64,000 nt of DNA from contig NZ_JABUFE010000002.1 in NCBI RefSeq assembly GCF_013315265.1, forward strand, positions 62,001-126,000, read 5' to 3'. This document shows positions 52,191 through 62,071 of this stretch, piece by piece; position 1 is the first letter of the stretch; each line of letters opens with the position of its first letter. Position numbers and translations under genes: made by a program. This DNA is from Parasulfitobacter algicola. GTDB taxonomy: Bacteria > Pseudomonadota > Alphaproteobacteria > Rhodobacterales > Rhodobacteraceae. The notes beneath the pieces are model-generated. The model was not told where the DNA came from, ran no database searches, and saw only the letters and a list, made by a program, of their open reading frames with translations.

Positions 52191-53231
52191 TCAAGTCAAC
52201 TTGCTAACCGCCCATTTCGCCGCATCTGCCACAGTCGCATCAGGATCATTACAAAGACTTACAGCAACCTCGCGCAGCTCAAGCCTGTCAGAATTTCCAA
52301 TGGCATAGAGTACGTTTCGTACAAAACGGTCCCGCCCGATCCGTTTAATAGGTGATCCAGAAAATAGCGCCCTAAATCCCGCATCATCCAACTGCGCCAG
52401 ATCGGCCAAATCAGGCCCAAGCAGTTCAGGACGGGCATGATATTTCACTTCATGCGCTTGGGCCGCGAATTTATTCCACGGACAAACCGCCAGACAATCG
52501 TCGCATCCGTAAATCCGATTGCCTAATAACGCACGTAATTCCAGATCAATCGGACCTTTATGTTCAATTGTCAGATAAGAGATGCACCGCCGTGCATCCA
52601 GCTGAAACGGGGCAGGAAAAGCATTGGTCGGGCAAATATCCAAACATGCAGTACAACTGCCGCAATTTTCAACGCCAGCGTCATCTGCAACTAATTCGAT
52701 CGTTGTGAAGATCGCCCCCAGAAAAAACCAATTGCCAAGATCACGGCTAAGTAGATTGGTGTGTTTACCTTGCCACCCCAATCCCGCCGCCTGGGCCAAC
52801 GGTTTTTCCATCACAGGCGCCGTATCAACAAAGACTTTGATCTGACCGTCTTCCTGATCAAGCAACCAACGCCCGACCCGTTTTAGCCGTTTTTTGACCA
52901 CATCATGATAATCGCGGTTTTGTGCATAAACGCTGATTGCGGCGCGGTCACGGTGCTTCAATACCTCAAACGGATCATGATCCGGGGTATAAGGCTCGGC
53001 CAGCATCACAACCGATCGTGCCTCGGGCCACAAGGCTGCGGGATCGCCCCGCCATTGGATCCGTTCCGCCATCCATCCCATTTGGCCGTGAAACCCCTTT
53101 GCCACAAATGCGTCCAACCGCTCCGCGATGTCTGGCACCGCATCCGGCCTACAAATTCCAACTTTTGCAAAACCTGCCTGTGTGGCGAAATCAACCAGCT
53201 TTGCTTTCAGATCAGAAGTCAAGGTCGGCAT
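52191..53231 (-). CDS. queG: Epoxyqueuosine reductase
   Basis: 346 residues. It reduces epoxyqueuosine to queuosine in tRNA, using cobalamin and two 4Fe-4S clusters. The cluster motifs are [12 protein letters not shown] and, later, [11 protein letters not shown]. The cobalamin-binding N-terminal part includes [12 protein letters not shown] and [16 protein letters not shown]-like C-terminal tail ends AAKWAVSKL. The ATG at 53231 gives the family start ([15 protein letters not shown]); the frame to 53363 is an extension over the GST gene. It overlaps the GST gene by 20 bases. Confidence 0.95.
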   Translation of the reverse strand: MPTLTSDLKAKLVDFATQAGFAKVGICRPDAVPDIAERLDAFVAKGFHGQMGWMAERIQWRGDPAALWPEARSVVMLAEPYTPDHDPFEVLKHRDRAAISVYAQNRDYHDVVKKRLKRVGRWLLDQEDGQIKVFVDTAPVMEKPLAQAAGLGWQGKHTNLLSRDLGNWFFLGAIFTTIELVADDAGVENCGSCTACLDICPTNAFPAPFQLDARRCISYLTIEHKGPIDLELRALLGNRIYGCDDCLAVCPWNKFAAQAHEVKYHARPELLGPDLADLAQLDDAGFRALFSGSPIKRIGRDRFVRNVLYAIGNSDRLELREVAVSLCNDPDATVADAAKWAVSKLT

Positions 53232-53877
53232 AATGTGCAGGCGGGGGAAATCCCGAAACCTGATCAGCCAAAAGACTACGAAAGGCAGGTCGTGATTTGA
53301 TCTTGGCATACCAATCACGAACATTTTCTGATCGGTCCCAATCCACATCCGAGATATAATCAAGCGATGACAAATGCGCCGCCGCCGCGAAATCGGCCAG
53401 TGTCATAACGTTGCCTGCCAACCAGCGCCGTTGATCCAGTAGCCATGACATATAATCCAGATGATACTTGATCGCTTTTGCGCCTTCCTTGACGTTTTTG
53501 CTGTCAGGGTAGCCTTGCTTGGTGATTTTCTTATTTACCCGTTCGTACAATAATTTGCTTGTAACTTCGTTATGAAACTTGTCATCAAACCAAGATACCA
53601 GCCTGCGCACTTCATAGCGATCTTCGGGCTTGCGTGGAAACAGCGGCGGGTCAGGATGCAGTTCTTCGATCAACTCGCAAATCGGCGCACTTTCGGCCAG
53701 CATTCGGCCCTTCATTTTCAGAACGGGCACTTTACCGGCTGGATTTCGGCGCATGAATTCTGGATCTTGTTCCCAGTATTTTTCTTCGACAAGCTCAACC
53801 TCGATTTTCTTTTCGGCCAAACTCAGACGTACCTTGCGGCAAAACGGGGATAACGGGACATGAAAAAGACGGTTCAT
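53212..53877 (-). CDS. Glutathione S-transferase family protein
   Basis: 221 residues. A thioredoxin-like N-terminal domain ([24 protein letters not shown] with SPFC at the active site, then [25 protein letters not shown] carrying the GSH-binding cis-Pro and Glu/Ser) precedes an all-helical C-terminal domain. The cysteine suggests an omega- or beta-like member; the substrate is unknown. It precedes queG with a 20-base overlap, so the two are probably co-transcribed. Confidence 0.92.
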   Translation of the reverse strand: MNRLFHVPLSPFCRKVRLSLAEKKIEVELVEEKYWEQDPEFMRRNPAGKVPVLKMKGRMLAESAPICELIEELHPDPPLFPRKPEDRYEVRRLVSWFDDKFHNEVTSKLLYERVNKKITKQGYPDSKNVKEGAKAIKYHLDYMSWLLDQRRWLAGNVMTLADFAAAAHLSSLDYISDVDWDRSENVRDWYAKIKSRPAFRSLLADQVSGFPPPAHYADLDF

Positions 53878-53927
53878 TGTTACTGCTCTGGTCGTTTTCC
53901 CCTCAATGCCTTGAAAAGGTCACATTT

Positions 53928-54689
53928 TCAACCACTGAAACAAGCTGCGCGTCCATCTGCGCGGATCGTTGACGCCCCGCTCATGATTTGGGATGTCCTT
54001 TTTTGCACAAACCGTGACGGACGCGACGCTGATCTGCGCTTGGGGTTGGGCAAAATCGCCGCCAAACGCGCCGATTGGGTGGCCGAAAGATCTGCGGCAT
54101 CCACCCCGAAATAATGACGCGATGCAGCCTGCACGCCAAAGACACCTTCGTCGAATTCAGCGACGTTCAGATAAACTTCGACGATGCGCCGCTTGGACCA
54201 GACGGCCTCGACCACCGGGGTCAAAAGCGCCTCAAGCCCTTTGCGGGTCCAGCTGCGTTCATGCCATAAAAACGCATTTTTGACGACCTGTTGGCTGATG
54301 GTCGATGCGCCGCGGTTGCCACCTTCGGCGATTACCTGACGGATCGCATCCATGTCAAAGCCCCAATGCAGGCAATAATTTGCATCCTCAGCCGCCACCA
54401 AAGACCGCGCCATTACTGGTGCAATGTCATCAATCGACACCCATTGGTGCTTGATGCCGCCCAGACGGCGTGCTTCCTGATTCATGTAAATCGTGGTTGG
54501 TGGATTGACAAAATTATACAAAAAAATCACCGCAAGCGTTAGTGCCACAACACCAAATACACCGCGCAAAAACCACTTCCATAACCACAAGAACGGGCGC
54601 AGCAAAAGCGCAGGTTTTTTTTGCGCTTTTATGCTTTTCTTTTTCGCCTTACGTTTCCGTACGGGCCGTAATCCTGCCAACTCATTCAT
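53928..54689 (-). CDS. mtgA: Monofunctional biosynthetic peptidoglycan transglycosylase
   Basis: 253 residues of GT51. A very basic N-terminus (RKRKAKKKSIKAQKK) precedes one membrane helix (~40-65); the catalytic domain follows with SLVAAEDANYCLHWGFD (first Glu), GASTISQQVVKNAFLWHERSW and KRRIVEVYLNVAEFDEGVFG (second Glu). It polymerises lipid II in the periplasm. Three in-frame ATGs occur (54713, 54695, 54689); the last has AGGA at 8 bases and is preferred. It lies 48 bases below gltB. Confidence 0.94.
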   Translation of the reverse strand: MNELAGLRPVRKRKAKKKSIKAQKKPALLLRPFLWLWKWFLRGVFGVVALTLAVIFLYNFVNPPTTIYMNQEARRLGGIKHQWVSIDDIAPVMARSLVAAEDANYCLHWGFDMDAIRQVIAEGGNRGASTISQQVVKNAFLWHERSWTRKGLEALLTPVVEAVWSKRRIVEVYLNVAEFDEGVFGVQAASRHYFGVDAADLSATQSARLAAILPNPKRRSASRPSRFVQKRTSQIMSGASTIRADGRAACFSG

Positions 54690-54737
54690 CGCCATAGTCC
54701 TATGGCCTAACATGAATGGGTCAAGGCCTGCCTACTT

Positions 54738-57700
54738 TTATTCTGCAGGAACGGCATCAACTTGTCGCGATAAGGGTGCAGGTAGATGAACCAGCATTTC
54801 TTTGGGGCAAATTTGCAGAAAATTGGCTTTTTCAAGCGCCCAATGCTGCAAAATACCCTCTGCCTTGCGGCTTTCCGTTTCGGCGAAATGTCGCTCAATC
54901 AACTGCTTCAATTGAGTTTCCCAATGGTCAACTTCGACAGAACAGGTCACCAAGGTTTCCATATTAATCATATCCTGCGCCTTGCCATCGGGGTCATAAA
55001 GATAGGCCATGCCCCCCGTCATGCCCGCGCCAAAATTCGCACCAACCGATCCCAGGATCACCGCAACGCCGCCCGTCATGTATTCACACCCGCAGGCCCC
55101 GCAACCTTCGATCACGACTTTCGCACCGGAATTTCGAACGGCAAAGCGTTCCCCCGCGCGACCCGCCGCAAACAGATATCCATCCGTGGCGCCATACAGC
55201 ACCGTATTACCGATAATGGTATTTTCATCCGCCTTCAGCGGGCTGGCCATGGGTGGGCGCACGACAATCGTACCGCCAGACAGTCCTTTACCGACGTAAT
55301 CATTTGCATCGCCCGACACTTCCAGTTTCAGCCCAGGCGCTGCAAACGCGCCAAGCGATTGCCCGGCAGATCCATTCAACTTGACCGTTAGATGATCGGG
55401 CTGCAATGCATTGCGCATCCCAAAATTCTTGACAATATGACTGGATGTCCGCGTCCCAATGGTCCGCAGCGTGTTCTGCACCGCATATTGCAGCTGCATC
55501 TTTTCACCATCGTTCAGAAACCTTGCGGCATCTTTTACGATCTCAGCATCCAATGTATCGGGCACCTCGTTTCGGGGCTTGGCCGTATCGTAAACTACGT
55601 CCTTCGCCCCATCGATCGTGATCAGAAGTGGGTTCAGATCCAGATCATCCAGATGCGCCGACCCACGACTGACCTGAGACAACAGATCCGCCCGCCCGAT
55701 TACCTCATCCAGCGACCGCGCACCGATACTGGCCAAAATCTCACGTACCTCCTGCGCATAGAATGTGATCAGATTCACCACTTTATCTGCATTGCCTGTG
55801 AACTTGGCGCGCAGGCTTTCATCCTGCGTACAGACACCCACAGGGCAGGTGTTTGACTGACACTGACGCACCATGATGCAACCCATCGCGATCAGGGCGG
55901 CGGTGCCGATGCCGTATTCCTCGGCCCCCATCATCGCGGCCATGACAATATCGCGACCCGTGCGCAAACCGCCATCCGTGCGCAGCGTCACACGGCCCCG
56001 CAGATTGTTCATGCTAAGCACCTGATGCGCCTCGGTCAGGCCCATTTCCCACGGCAGGCCCGCATATTTGATCGACGTCGCAGGCGACGCGCCCGTCCCG
56101 CCGTTATGACCCGAAATCAGGATCACATCCGCCTTGGCCTTCGCCACACCGGCAGCAATCGTGCCCACGCCACTGGCCGCGACCAGCTTGACCGTCACCT
56201 TACAGCGCGGGTTGATCTGTTTCAGGTCATAGATCAGCTGCGCCAGATCCTCGATCGAGTAGATATCGTGGTGCGGTGGCGGGCTGATCAGCGTGACACC
56301 CTTGGTCGAATGCCGCAATCGCGCGATCAGATCGGTGACCTTCATCCCCGGTAATTGACCGCCCTCGCCCGGTTTGGCACCTTGCGCCACCTTGATCTCA
56401 AGTTCTTCGCAGGCGTTCAGATACTCCGCCGTCACACCAAAGCGACCACTGGCAACCTGCTTGATCTTCGCACTGGGATTGTCACCGTTGGGCTCTGGCA
56501 CGAAATGCGCAGGGTCTTCGCCACCCTCGCCACTGTCACTTTTTGCACCAATCCGGTTCATCGCCACATTCAGCGTCTTATGTGCCTCGGGCGACAACGC
56601 ACCCAGCGACATCCCCGGCGTCACAAAACGTTTACGGATCGATGTAATCGACTCCACATCTTCAATCGGAATAGCTTTTGCCAGCGGCTTGATATCCAGT
56701 AGATCGCGCAAATGAATGGGCGGGTTTGATCGCATTTTGGCTGAATACTGCTTCCACATTTCATAACTTGCCCGATTACAGGCCGCCTGCATCATATGCA
56801 TTGTTTGCGCTTCCCAGGCGTGTTTTTCGCCCGTACGACGCGCCTTGTAGAACCCGCCAATCGGCAACACATCGGCACCGCCGCGCCAGCCTTTTGCGTG
56901 AACTTCTTCCAGTTTTTTCTGAATACCCGCCGTTCCGATCCCGGAAATCCGCGATTGCATCCCGGGGAAATATTCCGCGACCATCGCACGGCTTAGCCCG
57001 ACGGCCTCGAAATTTAGCCCACCGCGATAGGATGAAACAACGGAAATCCCCATCTTGGCCATGATCTTTAACAGGCCCTGATCAATCGCAGTCCGATAGC
57101 GCTGCATCGCCTCGGACAGATTGCAATCCAACAGCCCACGATCAATGCGATCTGCGATGGAATCCTCGGCTAGATAGGCATTTACCACCGTCGCACCGCA
57201 CCCGATCAATACCGCAAAGTAATGCGGATCGATACATTCCGCCGACCGTACACTCAGGCTGCAGAACGTCCGCAAACCCTTGCGCGTTAACCACGAATGC
57301 ACGGCAGATGTCGCCAAGATCATCGGCATAGGTACACGAGTTTCGCCTTGATATTGATCAGTCAGTGCAATGTGCCCCGCCCCGGACCGCACGGCATCTT
57401 CGGCTTCGGCGCGGATGCGGATCAACCCCTTGCGCAAGGCCTCTGGGCCTTCATCGGCATCAAAGGTACAGTCGATTTTGGTCAGTGGTGCGTTAAAACT
57501 TTCTACCATCGCATCAAACTGTGCATTGGCAACAAAAGGACTGTCCAACACCAGAATTTCGGTCTGACTACTGTCTTCGTCCAGTACGTTTTTCAGGTTA
57601 CCGAACCGCGTTTTCAGACTCATCACCCGGTATTCGCGCAGACTGTCAATCGGCGGATTGGTGACCTGGCTAAAGTTTTGACGAAAGAAATGACTTAGCG

Positions 57701-59276
57701 GGCGGTACTTTTCTGACAGTACGGCCGATGGTGTGTCATCGCCCATCGACGCCAATGCTTCTTTCGCATCTTCGGCCATGGGGGCCAGAATTTGTTCAAG
57801 TTCTTCAACGGTATAGCCCGCCGCGATCTGTCGCTTGCGCAGCTCTGCCCCACTGAACAGCGCGGTTTCGGGAATGCCCGACAGCTTTTCTTCCAGATCA
57901 TTGATCTTGCCGACCCAGTCGCCAAAAGGCAGCGCACGCGCCAGCTTGTCTTTGATCTCATCATCATGAAACAGTAGGCCTTTTTTCATATCCACGGCGA
58001 TCATCTGCCCAGGACCCAAAGCGCCTTTTTCAATCACGCGCGCCTCGTCAATTGGCACCATTCCAGCCTCTGAACCGGCGATCATCAGGCCATCACCCGT
58101 CACGACATATCGCATGGGCCGTAAACCGTTGCGATCAAGGCCCGCACAGACCCAGCGACCATCGGTCATGGCCAATGCTGCGGGGCCGTCCCATGGCTCC
58201 ATCACGCTGTTGCAATAGGAATACATATCGCGCCATTCCTGCGACAATTCCACCGCCTGCTTCGACCAGCTTTCCGGCACTAACATCGTCTTAGCCATGG
58301 GCGCGGATCGACCGGCGCGCACCAGAACCTCAAATACGGAATCCAACGCCGCAGAATCCGAAGATCCTTGGGCAACAATGGGTTTAATGTCTTCTGCAGT
58401 ATCCCCAAAGGTAGATGAGGCCATACGGATTTCGTGGCTTTTCATCCAGTTCAGGTTGCCCTTCAGCGTGTTGATCTCGCCATTGTGTGCCAACATGCGG
58501 AACGGCTGCGCCAGCCACCATTGCGGGAACGTATTTGTCGAATACCGCTGATGATAAATCGCGAATGCACTTTCAAACCGATCATCTTGCAGATCTGGAT
58601 AAAATTCAGCCACATCCTGGGCCAGCATCATGCCTTTGTAAATCATCGACCGGCAGGACAACGAACAGATATACAGTTCGCGCACACCAGCAGCGGCAGC
58701 AGCTTTTTCGATCCGACGGCGGATCACATATAACTCACGCTCGAACGTTTCTTCGTCTACACCCTTGGAATTGCTGATAATAATCTGTTCAATCTCGGGC
58801 CGTGTCGCATTGGCCTTGGCGCCCAATACGCTGACATCCACCGGTACATGCCGCCAGCCATAGATGTAATAGCCCATCCGCAGTACTTCGGCCTCAACGA
58901 TTGTACGACAGGTTTCCTGTGCGCCAAAATCTGTACGCGGCAGAAAGACCTGACCAACCGCGATCAGGTTTTTCATATCAGGTTCATGACCCGTGCGGCG
59001 GATCTGGTCATAGAAAAACTCAGCCGGGATCTGCACATGAATACCCGCGCCATCACCGGTTTTGCCATCCGCGTCGACGGCCCCGCGGTGCCATACGGCT
59101 TTCAGCGCAGAAATCCCGTTTTCCACTACCTTGCGCGACGCCTTGCCATCAATAGACACAACCAGCCCAACGCCGCAGGACGAATGCTCTTCTTCCTCGG
59201 AATACAGCCCGTTTTCAGCCAACCATATGCGCTTTGCACTCTCGGCCGCAGCCCAGTTTTCATCATATTTGGTCAT
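54738..59276 (-). CDS. gltB: Glutamate synthase (NADPH) large subunit
   Basis: 1512 residues, full length. The class II glutaminase domain starts at Cys34 in HSSCGVGLVV after a 33-residue propeptide. The central and FMN domains (~800-1200) include SGHNGGTGASPATSIKYAG and the 3Fe-4S cysteines in CIMVRQCQSNTCPVGVC. A C-terminal beta-helix has GGTIVVRPP and CEYMTGG repeats. It transfers the amide of glutamine to 2-oxoglutarate. AGGAG lies 8 bases before the ATG at 59276. The small subunit gltD is 2.8 kb upstream on the same strand. Confidence 0.98.
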   Translation of the reverse strand: MTKYDENWAAAESAKRIWLAENGLYSEEEEHSSCGVGLVVSIDGKASRKVVENGISALKAVWHRGAVDADGKTGDGAGIHVQIPAEFFYDQIRRTGHEPDMKNLIAVGQVFLPRTDFGAQETCRTIVEAEVLRMGYYIYGWRHVPVDVSVLGAKANATRPEIEQIIISNSKGVDEETFERELYVIRRRIEKAAAAAGVRELYICSLSCRSMIYKGMMLAQDVAEFYPDLQDDRFESAFAIYHQRYSTNTFPQWWLAQPFRMLAHNGEINTLKGNLNWMKSHEIRMASSTFGDTAEDIKPIVAQGSSDSAALDSVFEVLVRAGRSAPMAKTMLVPESWSKQAVELSQEWRDMYSYCNSVMEPWDGPAALAMTDGRWVCAGLDRNGLRPMRYVVTGDGLMIAGSEAGMVPIDEARVIEKGALGPGQMIAVDMKKGLLFHDDEIKDKLARALPFGDWVGKINDLEEKLSGIPETALFSGAELRKRQIAAGYTVEELEQILAPMAEDAKEALASMGDDTPSAVLSEKYRPLSHFFRQNFSQVTNPPIDSLREYRVMSLKTRFGNLKNVLDEDSSQTEILVLDSPFVANAQFDAMVESFNAPLTKIDCTFDADEGPEALRKGLIRIRAEAEDAVRSGAGHIALTDQYQGETRVPMPMILATSAVHSWLTRKGLRTFCSLSVRSAECIDPHYFAVLIGCGATVVNAYLAEDSIADRIDRGLLDCNLSEAMQRYRTAIDQGLLKIMAKMGISVVSSYRGGLNFEAVGLSRAMVAEYFPGMQSRISGIGTAGIQKKLEEVHAKGWRGGADVLPIGGFYKARRTGEKHAWEAQTMHMMQAACNRASYEMWKQYSAKMRSNPPIHLRDLLDIKPLAKAIPIEDVESITSIRKRFVTPGMSLGALSPEAHKTLNVAMNRIGAKSDSGEGGEDPAHFVPEPNGDNPSAKIKQVASGRFGVTAEYLNACEELEIKVAQGAKPGEGGQLPGMKVTDLIARLRHSTKGVTLISPPPHHDIYSIEDLAQLIYDLKQINPRCKVTVKLVAASGVGTIAAGVAKAKADVILISGHNGGTGASPATSIKYAGLPWEMGLTEAHQVLSMNNLRGRVTLRTDGGLRTGRDIVMAAMMGAEEYGIGTAALIAMGCIMVRQCQSNTCPVGVCTQDESLRAKFTGNADKVVNLITFYAQEVREILASIGARSLDEVIGRADLLSQVSRGSAHLDDLDLNPLLITIDGAKDVVYDTAKPRNEVPDTLDAEIVKDAARFLNDGEKMQLQYAVQNTLRTIGTRTSSHIVKNFGMRNALQPDHLTVKLNGSAGQSLGAFAAPGLKLEVSGDANDYVGKGLSGGTIVVRPPMASPLKADENTIIGNTVLYGATDGYLFAAGRAGERFAVRNSGAKVVIEGCGACGCEYMTGGVAVILGSVGANFGAGMTGGMAYLYDPDGKAQDMINMETLVTCSVEVDHWETQLKQLIERHFAETESRKAEGILQHWALEKANFLQICPKEMLVHLPAPLSRQVDAVPAE

Positions 59277-59337
59277 GGTCAAACTCCTATCTTCGGGGTA
59301 TGGCGCACCAATATCGGGGCCATACAACATCTTGTTT

Positions 59338-60006
59338 TTATTCAAAAACCTCGGCCATCGCATTTGCGTTTCCAGCGTTATTGGCCTGCAGCTCTGTCAC
59401 GGTTTTCATGATTTTGATAAACAATACAGCCGCCATAATACTGATCGGTGTGGCGATCATGTCGATCAAACTGGCCATCTGTAGCGCCTCTAACCCATCA
59501 TCGCGGATAAAAATCTGCGTCGATACATTAACAAGCGTCGTGCTGATCACCCACGCTGCCCACCACCAACCGAAATAACCTGGCACTTTGCTGTTCAGAT
59601 CAGCCGAAGGATGAAGCGAACTATTATAGGTCTGCTTCATCGATTTGAACGGCATCACCAGATTTGCAAACGGAACTGCATACCAGATAACCGCCATCGC
59701 AGGGCTAATACGGTTTGGATCGGGATCCAGATCCTTGGCGTTCACACTGGCGCGGTACACCCAAATGCCATTCACAATAAAAGCCACAAGGACAGCAACT
59801 GTACTGCCAACCCCGACTATAACACCCCAGAAATCTATCTCAACTGCGCGGAAGTCCTGATCAGCACCGCTCAGCGTGCCATCTTCAACCTGGCTAAAGA
59901 ACTGATACAACATGCCGGAATGTATGCCGTAAATCACTTCTGACAGGATAAAAATACCCGTCACACCGACACACCATTTGATCAAACGGTTCAGATCATA
60001 CGTCAT
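59338..60006 (-). CDS. DUF4328-type membrane protein
   Basis: 222 residues with about six hydrophobic helices: VGVTGIFILSEVIYGIHSG, VIVGVGSTVAVLVAFIVNGIW, WWAAWVISTTL and ATPISIMAAVLFIKIM. The YRASVNAKDLDPDPNRISPAMAVIWYAVPFANLVMPFKSMKQTY region is typical of DUF4328 (shown in overlapping landmarks RISPAMAVIW and PFKSMKQ). Function unknown. The start overlaps the GFA stop as ATGA; gltB begins 61 bases after its stop. Confidence 0.85.
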   Translation of the reverse strand: MTYDLNRLIKWCVGVTGIFILSEVIYGIHSGMLYQFFSQVEDGTLSGADQDFRAVEIDFWGVIVGVGSTVAVLVAFIVNGIWVYRASVNAKDLDPDPNRISPAMAVIWYAVPFANLVMPFKSMKQTYNSSLHPSADLNSKVPGYFGWWWAAWVISTTLVNVSTQIFIRDDGLEALQMASLIDMIATPISIMAAVLFIKIMKTVTELQANNAGNANAMAEVFE

Positions 60007-60434
60007 TCGGTCGGACCATACAGTGCCAGCACCTCAGCTTCTGTCATCTGGGTGCGATCATCGCCAGCAAACGCATGGCTGGCCGGTTTGTGGTCGATAT
60101 AAACCTCATTGTCGAACACCATCCCATCCAAACTGTCCAACGCGCCTGCAGACAGGATCAGCATACCTTGCATCGGTCCCGGCGCTGTCAGTCGCCACAA
60201 CAGGCTTGATCCGCAGGTCTTGCAAAAGCCGCGTTCCGCCCATTCTGATGAAGCAAATGTTTGAACATTGTCTTCACCCTGCCACGTGATCCCGCCGGGC
60301 ATGACTTGAACGCTCATTTCAATCCCGCCGGAAAACTTGCGGCACATCTGGCAATGACATGCGCCATACGTTTTTGGATCTTCCGCCAATTCAAACGTCA
60401 CAGCGCCACAAAGACATCCACCTGTCTTGCTCAT
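60003..60434 (-). CDS. GFA family protein (glutathione-dependent formaldehyde-activating-like, CENP-V/GFA fold)
   Basis: 143 residues. All zinc ligands of the GFA fold are visible: GGCLCGAV (Cys 7 and 9), ACHCQMCRK (26, 28, 31) and GFCKTCGSS. The family founder was thought to make S-hydroxymethylglutathione, but most members have unknown activity. Coupled by ATGA overlaps on both sides to a secreted protein and the DUF4328 protein. Confidence 0.9.
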   Translation of the reverse strand: MSKTGGCLCGAVTFELAEDPKTYGACHCQMCRKFSGGIEMSVQVMPGGITWQGEDNVQTFASSEWAERGFCKTCGSSLLWRLTAPGPMQGMLILSAGALDSLDGMVFDNEVYIDHKPASHAFAGDDRTQMTEAEVLALYGPTE

Positions 60435-61132
60435 TCCTCTGATCCTTCAGGCATATAGTTCGACATCAAAACGTCACAGTCATAGCGTGGCTTGGATGAA
60501 AAGAACCCAGGTTCGCCAGGACGAATGAACTCAACCGGTGTGTGATCCGTGCGTTCGGTGCCATCAGCGTTTGCGGATGTACCAAACAGAAAAATGCGCT
60601 CTTCAGGATGAACATATTGCCGACCTGTGCGGGTCTGCGCCACTTCGCCGTTCGGCCATGACGCAGAATAGGAATATTCGGTATTCAACAGCCGCTCACC
60701 ATCAATCACGGTCTCTTCGCCGGTCAATCTGTCATATCCGACATAGCGCAAGGGTTGCCGCGTCGCATTACCCTTGATCGATTTTACAAAATCATAGGTA
60801 TCGTAATTCGTCGCAAACAGTTCAGCCAATGACGCGGGATCAGGTGCGGGGTTCTGCATCAGTTCAGTGGCGACTGGATTTATATAATATGTCTCAAGCC
60901 ATTGAAATTCATCATCAACCTTGCGCACCCGTGATGGACCCCGATCAGTGAAAAGCGCCATCCATTTGTCGCCCGGATTATCCGCTTCGCAGGTCCAGAT
61001 ATTGTTCATCAGACACCCGCGGTACTGCACCGTCAGATGTCCTTTACACCCATTGGGTGGCGTGAATTGCTGGGCAAGCACAGGTGCCACCGAACCAAAT
61101 GTCAAAGCAATCATCAAAACCAGTTTTTTCAT
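60431..61132 (-). CDS. Secreted Cys-containing protein, tandem paralogue A
   Basis: 233 residues. Signal peptide KKLVLMIALTFGSVAPVLA, then a mature part with PPNGCKGHLTVQYRGC and WTCEADNPGDKW, and a C-terminal HTPVEFIRPGEPGF followed by PRYDCDVLMS. The same framework, with the cysteines in equivalent positions, appears in the neighbouring gene at 61129. Coupled by ATGA to both neighbours. The family is unknown to me; two conserved disulfides and export to the periplasm are inferred. Confidence 0.78.
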   Translation of the reverse strand: MKKLVLMIALTFGSVAPVLAQQFTPPNGCKGHLTVQYRGCLMNNIWTCEADNPGDKWMALFTDRGPSRVRKVDDEFQWLETYYINPVATELMQNPAPDPASLAELFATNYDTYDFVKSIKGNATRQPLRYVGYDRLTGEETVIDGERLLNTEYSYSASWPNGEVAQTRTGRQYVHPEERIFLFGTSANADGTERTDHTPVEFIRPGEPGFFSSKPRYDCDVLMSNYMPEGSEE

Positions 61133-61872
61133 TCGACACCTTTGGAAAATGCGGCACGGATCCATAGCCCATGCACAGTGGAAATAGGTAAATCAGCCGA
61201 TGATATCAGCGTATCACAGTCATATGCGGGCGTCGCCACATCAAAGCCCGGCTCATCCGGGCGGATCAGATCAACGGGGGTGTTATTGCCCACCTCCCCC
61301 GTGTCCTGATCAATCCAGCGCCCGCCCATATACAGGTTTTCTTTGGCCCAAAACAGCTGCACACCTTCGTATTTGATATAGGGCGCATTGTTGCTGTCAT
61401 AAAAATGGCTCAGGTGCGACACCTCAAGCATGTCTTCACCGTCGACTGTCACACTCGTTCCGGTCAACGTGTTTTCTCCGCTCCAAACAACCTCATAAGT
61501 CTGGCCTTGAGCCACATGCAGAAAATCATCATTGAACCGATAGCTACCTTCGGTTTGCAGTTTTTCCAGACTGTCCAGCGATTGCTTCAGGTTGCGCGGC
61601 ATAAACTGATGATCCCACCGCAAATTGTTCATCTTAATCCAATTGAAATCCGCATCAAACGTCAGATGATGCGACCGCCCTTGCTGAGTATACGTGTAGG
61701 ATTGCCGATAACCTTCTGCATCCCCTTCGCAGGTGAAATAATGTGTGACCGTGCAGGATCGGTTTTGCGTGGTCAAAAAACCCGTGCAGCCATCTGGCAC
61801 ATTGAAAGACTGCGCCGCCGCAGGGGCGGCACCCATCAGTGCGATTGCCATTGTGATCCTGACCAATTGCAT
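61129..61872 (-). CDS. Secreted Cys-containing protein, tandem paralogue B
   Basis: 247 residues. Signal peptide QLVRITMAIALMGAAPAAA. The mature region parallels paralogue A: VPDGCTGFLTTQNRSC, HYFTCEGDAEGY, LTGTSVTVDGEDML, then NNTPVDLIRPDEPGF and PAYDCDTLIS. The divergence is large, so the duplication is old. The start at 61872 (ATG) follows AAAGGG; an in-frame TTG at 61878 is less likely. It heads a run of four genes joined by ATGA overlaps. TTGTACAAAA repeats lie ~120-150 bases upstream. Confidence 0.78.
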   Translation of the reverse strand: MQLVRITMAIALMGAAPAAAQSFNVPDGCTGFLTTQNRSCTVTHYFTCEGDAEGYRQSYTYTQQGRSHHLTFDADFNWIKMNNLRWDHQFMPRNLKQSLDSLEKLQTEGSYRFNDDFLHVAQGQTYEVVWSGENTLTGTSVTVDGEDMLEVSHLSHFYDSNNAPYIKYEGVQLFWAKENLYMGGRWIDQDTGEVGNNTPVDLIRPDEPGFDVATPAYDCDTLISSADLPISTVHGLWIRAAFSKGVE

Positions 61873-61988
61873 ATGCAAAACGGCCCTTTCTTTGTTTTAT
61901 ACTAGGACAGCGTGCGTGCCCTTTTTACCAAGTTTAACAGACTGCTAATCTATATGAATATCTACTTAATTTCTCGCCTAATACGAAG

Positions 61989-62027
61989 TTTTGTACAAAA
62001 TTTTTGGTACAAAACCCTTGTACAAAA
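61989..62027. promoter_or_regulatory. Cluster of TTGTACAAAA repeats, candidate operator
   Basis: A perfect palindrome TTTTGTACAAAA at 61989-62000, then TTGGTACAAAA at 62004-62014 and TTGTACAAAA at 62018-62027. They lie between the gltD stop and the secreted-protein genes, upstream of the latter. A repressor site is possible; the binder is unknown. Confidence 0.4.
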
Positions 62028-62071
62028 TATACAAAACTGCGCATGGCGGTGTGTTTTTCGGTCTGTGGCCC

